56,270 nt of DNA, from contig JAJRWX010000088.1 in the NCBI GenBank assembly GCA_024276605.1, positions 1-56,270 of the forward strand, in the 5' to 3' direction. The translations under genes and the position numbers were made by a program. Numbering within the stretch: position 1 is the first letter of the stretch; every line of letters begins with the position of its first letter. The DNA is from Planctomycetota bacterium (GTDB lineage Bacteria > Planctomycetota > Phycisphaerae > UBA1845). Positions 16,590 through 25,251 of the stretch are shown in pieces. Below the pieces are notes generated by a model, which was given only the letters and a program-made list of their open reading frames with translations, made no database searches and was not told the origin of the DNA.

Positions 16590-18020
16590 ATGTTTGCACG
16601 AGGTATCGCGCTAACAGCAGTACTTAGCTTTGCGTCCGTTGTACATGCAGGGGCCACGGTCCAATTGGTGCCCACGCCGAACAAGGCCACGTACGACGTC
16701 GACGAAGTCGTCTCGGTAGCCATCAACATCTTGCAGGATGCCGCAGGCACGGATCATTTACTTCGCCAACTGCAACTCAATCTCGATGACACCGATCCGG
16801 CACTGGGTGTGACCGCCGCGTTTGACTTGAGCGGTCTTAGCGGGTGTTTATCCGGTACTAACAGCAGTTGCTATTACGTGGACTCATCGCTTACGAGCGG
16901 CCCGGCTGGTATTGCGTTCGCCTATATTTCAGCGAGCGATTTGACGCAGCCCAATCCCATACTGGCGTCTAATTTGTCATTGCAACACAACATGGTCGGC
17001 GGCGCAACACCCACAGCCGTGACGGTGGGCACATTGACGGTGACTATGCCTGCAACGGCTGGTATGTATACGCTGGACGTACTTAACAGTAACGAATCCA
17101 AAGTATGTGTTAATCGATCACGGCCAGGTTTGTCGTCCAGTTCCATGTGTACGGGCACGGGTCAAGGAACCTGCGCCTCAGCCGACGAAACATGTATGGC
17201 CCCGGGAAATGCAGCCACGCTGGTCTATGGTTTTGGTCTATCATCGGGGTCTACTGACGACACCACGCCTGTCACCATCTGGCGAGCGATTAACGGCGAG
17301 TTGACAGGTGGTTCCATTGTGTTTGATGTCGCCGTGCCTCCCGCCTGCACGCAACCCATTCCGCAGTCGTGGACGTCCATCGGACAGCATGGTCCGGGAT
17401 GTACGTTCAATCCTGCTTGTGGTGGGGCTGAGTATGGCCAGGATATGCCTGCGGTGAGTGATTATTCAGAACCACGTTCTACCGGTATCAACAAGATCGT
17501 CGTCGTGTACGACGTGGACGTTGATGTCAGTAGTGCGACGGTTTCAGCTATCGGGTGTGACGCCAACGGTGCTGCACAGGATACATCGGGTATCTCCATG
17601 ACGGTGGTTGCTGGAGCGAATCCCAACGAAGCCGTACTGTCGTTTATCCCATCGCTTCCCGGTAACAACCCGCAAATTGGTGAGATTCCGGTCAAGTATG
17701 ACATCACCGTGTCCGGCATTGATTGTGTCGCTGGTGGGCAGCCTATCGCTGACGAAACCCGCACGGCATGGGCCATCTTCGGTGATGCCAACCCAACGCC
17801 CATTACCGTCAACAACGGCGACTTGGGTTTTGTGCGTAGCGCTCGAGATATTATTCTCGCTCGACCTGCTGGTATGCAAGTGGTGGATCCAAACGGTGCT
17901 ACGGGTATGTTCGAGATTCGTGCTGATATTAACAACGACAATACGGTCAGTAACGGTGACCTTGGTTTGGTCCGTGTGGCCCGTGATTCGATTACTCAGC
18001 CAACGGGACTGTGTCCGTAG
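16590..18020 (+). CDS. Secreted protein with dockerin-like C-terminus
   Basis: The ATG at 16590 follows GAGGAGGTACAGGGGT and gives a signal peptide ending near VHAGA. The product has about 476 residues. The N-terminal 170 residues (TVQLVPTPNKATYDVDEVV, then LRQLQLNLDDTDPAL) look like a secreted beta-sandwich similar to part of the protein at 18928-19611. Two Cys-rich loops follow. The C-terminus contains two EF-hand-like dockerin units, NGDLGFVRSARDIILA and NNDNTVSNGDLGLVRVARDS. Dockerin-like tails in planctomycetes occur on exported proteins; a cohesin partner is not obvious in the window. The gene is first in a run of three exoprotein genes. Confidence 0.75.
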   Translation: MFARGIALTAVLSFASVVHAGATVQLVPTPNKATYDVDEVVSVAINILQDAAGTDHLLRQLQLNLDDTDPALGVTAAFDLSGLSGCLSGTNSSCYYVDSSLTSGPAGIAFAYISASDLTQPNPILASNLSLQHNMVGGATPTAVTVGTLTVTMPATAGMYTLDVLNSNESKVCVNRSRPGLSSSSMCTGTGQGTCASADETCMAPGNAATLVYGFGLSSGSTDDTTPVTIWRAINGELTGGSIVFDVAVPPACTQPIPQSWTSIGQHGPGCTFNPACGGAEYGQDMPAVSDYSEPRSTGINKIVVVYDVDVDVSSATVSAIGCDANGAAQDTSGISMTVVAGANPNEAVLSFIPSLPGNNPQIGEIPVKYDITVSGIDCVAGGQPIADETRTAWAIFGDANPTPITVNNGDLGFVRSARDIILARPAGMQVVDPNGATGMFEIRADINNDNTVSNGDLGLVRVARDSITQPTGLCP

Positions 18021-18146
18021 GCTATGGAAATAAGTGTTTAGGTGCTCAGTCGGCTACGTTCGACTGAATATAGTGATTTTTAGGGATTGAAAAGGATAAA
18101 AGCTCTCCGGATAAAGGGCGTGTATTTTCGTGAAAGGGTTATTGCA

Positions 18147-18779
18147 ATGGGAAAGATGATGAGATTAAGTGGTTTGTTGGTTCTTGGCGCTGTGTTTGCG
18201 TTTGCAAATCAGGCACAGGCTGGCTATGTGGTTTCAGTAGAAGGCCCCGGTGGCAGCAGCACGGCTGACGTGCGACCTGGCGACAGCATTAGCTTGGATG
18301 TTGTTCTAACTGGTAACAGCGTTCATATTGCGAATGAATTTGCAGTGACTTTCTCACGTGGCGGTCTTATTCTGACTAACTTTGCTTTCGGTTCCCCCTA
18401 CATCACAGATGGTGGGGATGACACTAGCGTTCCGCAGCTTACCGATTTACCGGTCACGCTTGCAGACGACACTTTTGGGCTGCCTGGAAGTGATGTGGAT
18501 GCTAAGTTCTCAAACTTCTTAGGCACCGGCAATTTCGGTACTGGCTCGGTCCTGTCGTTCGATTTGGACATCCCTGTCGGATACGCGGAAGGTGTTGTTG
18601 ACATCAGTGTTGGGAATACGTCAGGAAGTGGCAATCCTTCATTCCTCGGAACTTTTGTTGATGAACCAATTGATGGTATCAACGGTTTTGCGCTAAACGT
18701 CGTTCCTGAGCCGGCTACGCTTGCTTTGTTGGGTGTTGGTGGATTGGTGGCTGTGATGCGTCGTCGTCGCAAGGCCTAG
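18147..18779 (+). CDS. PEP-CTERM protein
   Basis: From the ATG at 18147 (AAAGGG upstream) the 210-residue protein has a signal peptide ending at AQAG, a beta-rich domain, and the tripartite tail VPEPATLALLGVGGLVAV-MRRRRKA. VPEP is recognised by an exosortase (EpsH/XrtA family), which removes the tail and links the protein to the cell surface or exopolysaccharide. The domain is paralogous to the N-terminus of the gene at 14534-15709 (RPGDSISLDVVLTG against APGDTISINVVLTG), but the anchor is different. No exosortase gene is in the window. Confidence 0.88.
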   Translation: MGKMMRLSGLLVLGAVFAFANQAQAGYVVSVEGPGGSSTADVRPGDSISLDVVLTGNSVHIANEFAVTFSRGGLILTNFAFGSPYITDGGDDTSVPQLTDLPVTLADDTFGLPGSDVDAKFSNFLGTGNFGTGSVLSFDLDIPVGYAEGVVDISVGNTSGSGNPSFLGTFVDEPIDGINGFALNVVPEPATLALLGVGGLVAVMRRRRKA

Positions 18780-18927
18780 TTAGTGGTTAGTTTCCCTTCG
18801 ACTGCGTATGAGCGAATGCGTGGTCAGTGGTGGCCAATGGGCTACCGACGAGCGTTTGTCCTTAGGGGTAGCGCGTCGTGATAAGGAGTTTGGTTCCAGG
18901 ATGGAAACTGATACTGGGGAAAAGATT

Positions 18928-19611
18928 ATGGCGAAATTAGGACTTATAACCTTGTTAATGGCGACGGCGTCCGTCGCACAGGCCACGGCTGGTGTTCAGC
19001 TAGATTTTGTGGTCAACTCCGGCTCGCTGCTGGCAACCGCCGGCAATATGCCGCCGTTTACCGGCGGTGAAAACCTCAGTGTTGAGGTGCGTGTTTCGGA
19101 GCCGCCTTCGGATGCTTCGTCGTTTATAAGATACGCCCAACTTGACTTTACAAATACCAATGCTGCGCTCAATGTGAGTAACTTTCAGTGGGACTTCTCT
19201 GAGACCGCTTCGGCGGGTAATGGCGGCTTATGGGCCGTTTCGGATAACACACCATTGCCTCAGGCTGTCTTCCTGTTGACCAGTGAGAACCAGAGCGTCC
19301 AGTGGGAGATTCCTGATCCTACCGCTGGTGGTTCCGGCGTACTGCTGGCTACCTTTGATGTGCAGTTACCCGTCACTCAGGGATCCTATGATCTCAATGT
19401 ACTATTGGGTGATCCCAACAATAGTGCGGTTGGCGGTGTGATTACGACAGGATTTACTTCCGGTGATTTACTCACGCGGACCTTAAACAACAATGGCTTA
19501 GATGGTGGCGCTTTGACATTTACCGTCGTACCTGAGCCGGCTACTTTGGTGTTGTTTGGTCTTGCGGGCACCGTGACGGTGATACGTCGTCGCAGACGGC
19601 ATTTGCATTAG
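18928..19611 (+). CDS. PEP-CTERM protein
   Basis: The ATG at 18928 follows GGGGAAAAG; earlier in-frame starts would put a hydrophilic 40 residues before the signal. The 227-residue protein has a signal peptide ending near AQATAG, a beta-sandwich domain (NLSVEVRVSEPPSD, RYAQLDFTNTNAAL) like the first domain of the protein at 16590, and a C-terminus with VPEPATLVLFGLAGTVTVI and a final RRRRRHLH. It is the last gene in the exoprotein run and is followed by a strong terminator. Substrate or partner is unknown. Confidence 0.88.
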   Translation: MAKLGLITLLMATASVAQATAGVQLDFVVNSGSLLATAGNMPPFTGGENLSVEVRVSEPPSDASSFIRYAQLDFTNTNAALNVSNFQWDFSETASAGNGGLWAVSDNTPLPQAVFLLTSENQSVQWEIPDPTAGGSGVLLATFDVQLPVTQGSYDLNVLLGDPNNSAVGGVITTGFTSGDLLTRTLNNNGLDGGALTFTVVPEPATLVLFGLAGTVTVIRRRRRHLH

Positions 19612-19655
19612 TTAAAAAGAAGGGCACACACAACCCTTTCAATTCCGGATATTAG

Positions 19656-19695
19656 CGCCGGGTGCGGAATGATTCCGTATCCCGGCGTTTTTTTT
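19656..19695 (+). terminator. Rho-independent terminator of exoprotein cluster
   Basis: CGCCGGG (19656-19662) pairs with CCCGGCG (19681-19687), and eight T residues follow. It ends transcription after the last PEP-CTERM gene. Confidence 0.85.
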
Positions 19696-19758
19696 CGGAC
19701 ATGTGCAGCTTACTTTCCATCCCATTCACCGTCATACCTGCGCATGCGGGTATTCAGA

Positions 19759-20282
19759 AGTGCAAGACAGATTAGGCGGGCTTGCGTACAGTGGTATGGA
19801 CAAGCATCGCGTTGAAAGGGATTGCGGAGGAAAAGAGGCGTATGGAGGGGTGTATGACGGAATCGGCGGCAGTTGTTGCAGGCTGAAGGCCTGCGCTGAA
19901 ATAGCCGGTGGCAAGTCCGCCTCAGGCGGACGCCGCCACCGGATTGCTCCAACACCAAGACGCTCGACCCTGAAAGGGTCGTCTATTCTGTCGGGAGTGT
20001 GTGACGTGGCGTTTCTGCGACCCCTGCAGGGTCGAATGGTACGGGTGGTGGCCTTACCGTGGGCGGCGTCCGCCTGCGGCGGACTTGCCCACGGCTACTA
20101 TCGGTCAGCCTTTCGGGCTGTATTCAGGTACGACGCTGAAGTTGCCGAAAGTGTCACGGACCCCGCATGGCGCGACGCTTGCCCGTGCTTTTCCTCGGTT
20201 ACGTCTGCACGGGCAAACGCCGCGAGCAGCATCCATTGGACATTCGACAGCCCGATTCAGCGGCGTTTGTCTATGCCACCCA
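19759..20282 (+). repeat. 197-bp dispersed repeat, copy 2, split by a 325-bp hairpin-rich insertion
   Basis: 19759-19846 and 20172-20282 together equal the element at 15766-15962 in opposite orientation. The intervening 19847-20171 carries its own hairpins: GTCCGCC-TCA-GGCGGAC, ACCCTGAAAGGGT, CGACCC-CTGCA-GGGTCG and GTCCGCC-TGC-GGCGGAC. No open reading frame resembles a transposase. The insertion looks like a REP-type cassette mobilised in trans. Confidence 0.8.
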
Positions 20283-20469
20283 CTCACCAATTTTTTCTGC
20301 ATCCCAAGTCCATGGTGCGCTTTGAGGGGTGTCAGGTACGCTTGCCATACGAAAAGCGAAGATCGCACGATAAATAACTATAGCGTCTAACAGTCAAAGG
20401 TAGCGTGGATACACCGAGAACCTCCGTGAATCACGTACTACGGGAAGCTACAGTGGCATAGCGCTTGCG

Positions 20470-20988
20470 CTAGGTGAGCACATCGTCGAAACGAAGGGCA
20501 AGATAGGAGAGAATATCACGTACTGATACAATACCGCAAAGTTTTTCATTTCGCATGACCGGGATATGTCGATAACCGCCGACCATCATGTGGTTGAGTG
20601 CGAGGGCGATCGGGTCATCGCAGCTAAGCGTAACGGGGTTGCTCGTCATGTGCTGTCCGATGTCGTCGTGGCATAGTTTGTCCCATTGTCCGGCGAGCTT
20701 GCGCAGGGCGTCTCGCTCAGTGAAAATGCCCACGACTACACCATTGTCAACCACGACAGCGCAGTGGTGGCCACCCTCATTCCAACGACGGATGGTATCG
20801 CCAACCGTCCAATCCATCGGTGCTTCGATATAATCTTTGGTTGAGATGGATTCGAGATGGTTCTTGAGAAGAGCGCGTTCGATGTCCGACTCTGCTTCAG
20901 AACCGGTGAAATCGGATAGATCTACTTTGCAGCGAATACAGGCGTCTACGCCATCAATATTATCGCAATTGCAGAACGGACATTGCAT
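20470..20988 (-). CDS. Zinc-ribbon and CBS-domain protein
   Basis: The 172-residue protein starts with a zinc ribbon, CPFC at residues 3-6 and CIRC at 17-20. Two CBS domains follow (about 45-105 and 110-170), with GIFTERDALRK and RHIPVMRNEKLCGIVSVRDIL. CBS pairs bind adenosine nucleotides and usually regulate an attached or partner protein. The gene is 95 bases downstream of korB on the same strand with GAGGATCT before the ATG. The resemblance of its CBS halves to the protein at 24052-24519 suggests both sense energy charge for the oxidoreductase operon. Confidence 0.85.
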   Translation of the reverse strand: MQCPFCNCDNIDGVDACIRCKVDLSDFTGSEAESDIERALLKNHLESISTKDYIEAPMDWTVGDTIRRWNEGGHHCAVVVDNGVVVGIFTERDALRKLAGQWDKLCHDDIGQHMTSNPVTLSCDDPIALALNHMMVGGYRHIPVMRNEKLCGIVSVRDILSYLALRFDDVLT

Positions 20989-21083
20989 AGCTTAGATCCT
21001 CGATTAGCGTCCCATTCGACGCTTGTCAGTTCCATCAAAAACCCTGTACGACCCTGCGGTTGGAACTCAAGAAAAACAGTCGT

Positions 21084-22106
21084 TCATTTGACGTCCCATG
21101 TATCGCCGCCGTTGAACAGGCGCTCTAGCGAGGCGTCTGCATCACTTTTTTTGGCATCATCGATTTGTTGAACCAACATGCCCTCATAGGTCGGCCTTTC
21201 GACACAACGAAAAACACCCATCGGCTCAGGGAATTCAGGGTGGTGCATACGTGATAACAGATAGGCCAAGCTCGGCTCGGCGAGTTTTTCATCGTGGAAC
21301 AACAAGTCGTCTTCCGTGACATCGCCGCCCAACTCGACAATTTCAGGATTCATACCGTTCAGGCGGATACCCTTTTTCGTGTCCCCGCCAAACACCAGTG
21401 GTTTGTTGTCTTCGAGGTATAGCGTGGTGTCGTTTTTGGTGTCTTTGCCGGTCGCATACAGGAAAGAGCCGTCGTTAAAGATGTTGCAATTCTGGTAGAT
21501 CTCTACGAACGAGATACCCTTATGTCTTGCAGCGCGTTCGAGAACGTAAGCTAAATGCTTGACGTTGACATCGATGGTTCGTGCTACAAAAGTAGCTTCG
21601 GCACCAATGGCTACGGATAGCGGATACAGTGGATAGTCCACCGAACCAAAGGGCGATGATTTGGTTCTCTTGCCAAATGGTGAAGTGGGGGAATATTGCC
21701 CTTTGGTTAAACCATAGATGCGGTTGTTAAACAGAAGGATATTGATGTTCAGGTTACGCCGTATGGCATGGAGGAAATGGTTGCCGCCGATGCTCAAAGC
21801 GTCGCCATCCCCGGTGACTACCCAAACATCCAACTCGGGATTGGCCACCTTCACGCCGGTGGCTACCGCCGGGGCACGACCGTGGATGGAGTGGAAGCCG
21901 TAGGTATTCATGTAATAGGGGAATCGGCTGGAACAACCGATACCGGAAACAAAAACGGTATTTTCTCGGGAAACACCCAATGTCGAAAGAACCTTTTTGA
22001 CCTGGGAGAGTATCGCATAGTCCCCACACCCCGGGCACCAACGAACGTCCTGATCGCTTCCGAAATCTTTCGCCTTCAACTGAACAGTGGCAGTATCAGC
22101 ACACAT
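21084..22106 (-). CDS. korB: 2-oxoacid:ferredoxin oxidoreductase beta subunit
   Basis: The thiamine-diphosphate-binding subunit of a 2-oxoacid (probably 2-oxoglutarate) oxidoreductase that makes acyl-CoA and reduced ferredoxin. The 340 residues include WCPGCGDYAIL (iron-sulfur and TPP region), GIGCSSRFPYYM, the TPP motif VVTGDGDALSIGGNH and NNRIYGLTKGQYSPTS. The ATG has AGGAAAG nine bases upstream. It begins 14 bases after korA, so the two are co-translated in effect. The choice of 2-oxoglutarate over other 2-oxoacids comes from the KorAB-like fusion type and is an inference. Confidence 0.92.
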   Translation of the reverse strand: MCADTATVQLKAKDFGSDQDVRWCPGCGDYAILSQVKKVLSTLGVSRENTVFVSGIGCSSRFPYYMNTYGFHSIHGRAPAVATGVKVANPELDVWVVTGDGDALSIGGNHFLHAIRRNLNINILLFNNRIYGLTKGQYSPTSPFGKRTKSSPFGSVDYPLYPLSVAIGAEATFVARTIDVNVKHLAYVLERAARHKGISFVEIYQNCNIFNDGSFLYATGKDTKNDTTLYLEDNKPLVFGGDTKKGIRLNGMNPEIVELGGDVTEDDLLFHDEKLAEPSLAYLLSRMHHPEFPEPMGVFRCVERPTYEGMLVQQIDDAKKSDADASLERLFNGGDTWDVK

Positions 22107-22120
22107 AAATCAACACTTTC

Positions 22121-23995
22121 CTAACGAGGCTTATTCCCCAATATCTCTTCGATCTTGTTTTCGATCTCACAAATCATAAACGGTTTCCCCTGAATCTTGT
22201 TGAAGCCGATCGCGTCAACAAGGAAATGAGCACGAATAAGCATGAGTAGCTGCCCCATGTTTAGTTCAGGGATGAGTACTTTCTTGAACCGGCTGAGCAC
22301 TTCGCCGGTATTTTTCGGCATAGGGTCCAAATGCCGTAAGTGGGCACTGGAGACGGACAACCCCTTAGCCTGGGCATTTTCCACGGCTGCCGTGATCGCG
22401 CCGTAGGTGCCGCCCCAACCTAACAGTAGTAACTCGCCTGTGGTTTCGCCGAATACCTCTAGAGGTGGAATGGACTCTGCAATTTTATCAATTTTTTCGC
22501 GACGGGTGCGAATCATATGCTCGTGGTTTTTCGGATCGTAGCAGACGTCGCCGATGATGTCCGATTTCTCCAATCCGCCGATACGATGCTGCAAGCCGGT
22601 GGTCCCAGGTATGGCCCAGGGACGGGCAAGTTTCGCATCTCGTTGATAAGGATGAAAATCGTTTCCTGCCTGCGGGTGCGTGGCAGTAAGCTTTGGCAAC
22701 GATGATACATCAGGTATCTTCCAAGGCTCAGCGCCGTTGGCCAGATAGCCGTCGCTAAGCACCATAACGGGGGTCATGTAATCCACTGCGATGCGAAAAG
22801 CTTCGATGGCGATATCAAAACAATCACCCGGGCTTTGGGGTGCGAGTACGCACATCGGCGCTTCCCCATTGCGTCCCCAGATAGCTTGCCCTAAATCCGC
22901 TTGTTCGGTTTTCGTAGGCAATCCCGTGCTAGGCCCACCGCGCTGCACATTAATGATCACCATTGGAAGCTCTGTCATGATACCCAAACCGATAGCTTCA
23001 CTTTTTAATGCTAATCCTGGACCGCTGGTACCTGTAGCGGCAAAAGCACCAGCAAAGGCCGCGCCGACGACGGATGCCATGGCTGCAATCTCGTCCTCCG
23101 CTTGAAAGGTGCGCACATCATAATTTTTATGGCGGGCTAATTCGTGGAGAATATCGCTGGCTGGTGTGATGGGATAAGTGCCGTAAAAGAGCGATTTATT
23201 AGCCAGCTTGGCCGCGGCAATAAGACCAAGGGCCATCGCCTCGTTGCCGGTGAGCTTACGGTAGCGACCTGCCTCAATCTTGGCTGGTGCGACAGTGTAT
23301 TGGACCGTGAAAATTTCGGTCGTTTCGCCGTAGTAATATCCAGCTTTGAGGGTTTTGGTGTTAGCTTCCGCTACGGCTGGCTTAGTGCCGAACTTGGCAC
23401 TAATCCAATCGAGGGTTGGTTCCATCGGTCGCCCATACAACCAATAGACCACGCCTAACGCGAAGAAGTTTTTGCATCGACCAACGGTTCGACCTGTCAG
23501 GCCCGAATCTTTGCACGCCTCCGTATTGAGCTTGTCAATCGGAATTCGGAACACGTGGTATTTATCAAGTTCACCAGTCTCAAGCGGGTTGTTTTCGTAT
23601 CCCGCCTTAGCAAGATTTCCCCCCGTGAAGGCATCCTCGTTGACGATCAATGTGCCGTCGGCATTGAGGTCTTCTATATTGGTTTTTAACGCGGCGGGAT
23701 TCATGGCTACCAGCACATCGACCTGGTCGCCGGGTGTGCGCAATTTCTTGCTACCAAATGCCAATTGAAAACCACTGACACCGGCGAGGGTGCCAACCGG
23801 CGCTCTAATTTCAGAAGGAAAATCAGGTAGCGTGCTGACATCGTTACCAAAAATGGCGGATGTATTGGTTAGCTGGGTCCCCGCGAGCTGCATTCCGTCG
23901 CCCGAATCGCCGCAAAAACGTACGATTGTGGATTCAAGCCCGACAACCTTAACCTGCCTTTGACCGGCATTCTTCGTTTGGGTCGAAACGACCAT
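22121..23995 (-). CDS. korA: 2-oxoacid:ferredoxin oxidoreductase, fused gamma-alpha subunit
   Basis: About 624 residues from the ATG at 23995 (a TTG at 24046 is an alternative). Residues of about 20-210 are the gamma domain (RFCGDSGDGMQLAG, then DVLVAMNPAAL). Residues of about 235-600 are the alpha domain, with YPITPASDI, the AEDEIAA helix, ATGTSGPGLALKSE, and the GPSTGLPTKTEQADL loop. The gamma-alpha order is the common KorA arrangement. It pairs with korB downstream and with a CBS-domain protein 56 bases upstream. No ferredoxin (delta) subunit is present, so a free ferredoxin is the likely acceptor. Confidence 0.93.
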   Translation of the reverse strand: MVVSTQTKNAGQRQVKVVGLESTIVRFCGDSGDGMQLAGTQLTNTSAIFGNDVSTLPDFPSEIRAPVGTLAGVSGFQLAFGSKKLRTPGDQVDVLVAMNPAALKTNIEDLNADGTLIVNEDAFTGGNLAKAGYENNPLETGELDKYHVFRIPIDKLNTEACKDSGLTGRTVGRCKNFFALGVVYWLYGRPMEPTLDWISAKFGTKPAVAEANTKTLKAGYYYGETTEIFTVQYTVAPAKIEAGRYRKLTGNEAMALGLIAAAKLANKSLFYGTYPITPASDILHELARHKNYDVRTFQAEDEIAAMASVVGAAFAGAFAATGTSGPGLALKSEAIGLGIMTELPMVIINVQRGGPSTGLPTKTEQADLGQAIWGRNGEAPMCVLAPQSPGDCFDIAIEAFRIAVDYMTPVMVLSDGYLANGAEPWKIPDVSSLPKLTATHPQAGNDFHPYQRDAKLARPWAIPGTTGLQHRIGGLEKSDIIGDVCYDPKNHEHMIRTRREKIDKIAESIPPLEVFGETTGELLLLGWGGTYGAITAAVENAQAKGLSVSSAHLRHLDPMPKNTGEVLSRFKKVLIPELNMGQLLMLIRAHFLVDAIGFNKIQGKPFMICEIENKIEEILGNKPR

Positions 23996-24051
23996 AACTT
24001 TACGACACTCCCCGCCCGTGCGACGCAACGGTCGCTTATCGAGCAAAACTT

Positions 24052-24519
24052 TTACGCCCCTTCCCGGTTCACTTGAAGTCGACCCGGTTCCGGAGGCAGA
24101 TTGAATACTGCCGCCGGAAAATGTTCTACAACATATTCAACGATTCTTTTGACGGAAATAACCGTTATCAAAATGCCGGCGGTATCGACCACCGGAATAT
24201 GTCGAAATCCGCCATCCACGAACGTACGGATGACGTCACCAATGGTTGCATCGCAAGCCACCACTGTCGCCGGTGATGTCATCACGTCGGCTACGGGTAT
24301 TTGCGGTGACACCTGTTTTGCTAGAACCCTGCGTAGCACATCCCGTTCCGTGAATATGCCAATCGGTCGCTGATTTTCAGTGACCACGACGCAACCTATA
24401 TTATGATCTTGGAGTAAAGAGATAGCCTCAGCGACACTGGCGCGAGGATCAATATCAATAGGGGCTTTGGTACCCAGGCAGGCAATCGTTTCTGAAACTA
24501 GATTTTCACGCAGGCTCAT
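24052..24519 (-). CDS. CBS-domain protein
   Basis: A 155-residue protein made of two CBS domains: GIFTERDVLRRVL in the first and RHIPVVDTAGILITVISVKRIV in the second. The ATG at 24519 has GGTGAG upstream; a TTG at 24534 is an alternative. It is the first gene of the korAB operon. CBS pairs bind AMP, ATP or related nucleotides. A regulator of the oxidoreductase is a reasonable reading, but there is no direct evidence. Confidence 0.85.
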   Translation of the reverse strand: MSLRENLVSETIACLGTKAPIDIDPRASVAEAISLLQDHNIGCVVVTENQRPIGIFTERDVLRRVLAKQVSPQIPVADVMTSPATVVACDATIGDVIRTFVDGGFRHIPVVDTAGILITVISVKRIVEYVVEHFPAAVFNLPPEPGRLQVNREGA

Positions 24520-25251
24520 CGCCAACTCACCCAATAAGCAAAAGGTCAGGTAGTCTATTAAACTATACGGCTGAAAACAACCCAGTTGCCAAGGAAAAAT
24601 AAGGTTTTTTCAGATAGTTTTTTCCGCCGTCATCACGCGTCCACAGGCTGCCAAAAAGATCAATGAATATGCCCGAAGTTTCGAGGCCTTCTCACGTATA
24701 AGCCAACCCCTGATTTTAGGAGAAATCGGCTTGGCTTGACCGAGGATGATTCGTCAACCATTGATCCTTCGGTTCATCGGCGACGCGCCGTATCGCCAAG
24801 AGCATTCAATGCCATAGAAACCATTTCTGCAGGACCGATCATGTGATCACGCGCTGTATCGATCGGGTAATCCTGCTAGATCATACCTGTCTTTGGGCCA
24901 TCCCGGCTCCCTACCGCCATTCACCGACCATAGTGTCCATCATTACCGGACTGGCTAGGCCATCATGGTTCGCGCGGAGACTTACCCCGGGGGTGTCCGT
25001 CTATCACTAACATGCCGAAATGTCTTGCAAGGTAGATACCTTGTACAGGTCTTGTGAACACTTCGAGCCAAAATTGCGTAGCGAGCGCCGGTGACCCATG
25101 TCTTCATAACACCAAATATACAGCCATCATATAGAGCTTTCATGGCCTGTGTGTGGATTCTAAGGCACCGGGCTTACGGCTCACAGATTAGTTGGGTGAG
25201 CTTTCTATTACAGGCAATGGGAATCAGCCTGGACACCTTCATACTCGTCTA
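24520..25251. other. Gene-free region
   Basis: About 730 bases between the korAB operon and pyrB. Reading frames here are short and without ribosome binding sites. I see no RNA fold or repeat that I would defend. The promoter for the korAB operon must lie near 24530-24650, where the sequence is AT-rich. Confidence 0.4.

Noticed and set aside
19703-20377. Open frames on both strands
   Set aside because: They run through the palindromic repeat region, have no family pattern and no start site; the DNA is explained as repeat copy 2 with its insertion.
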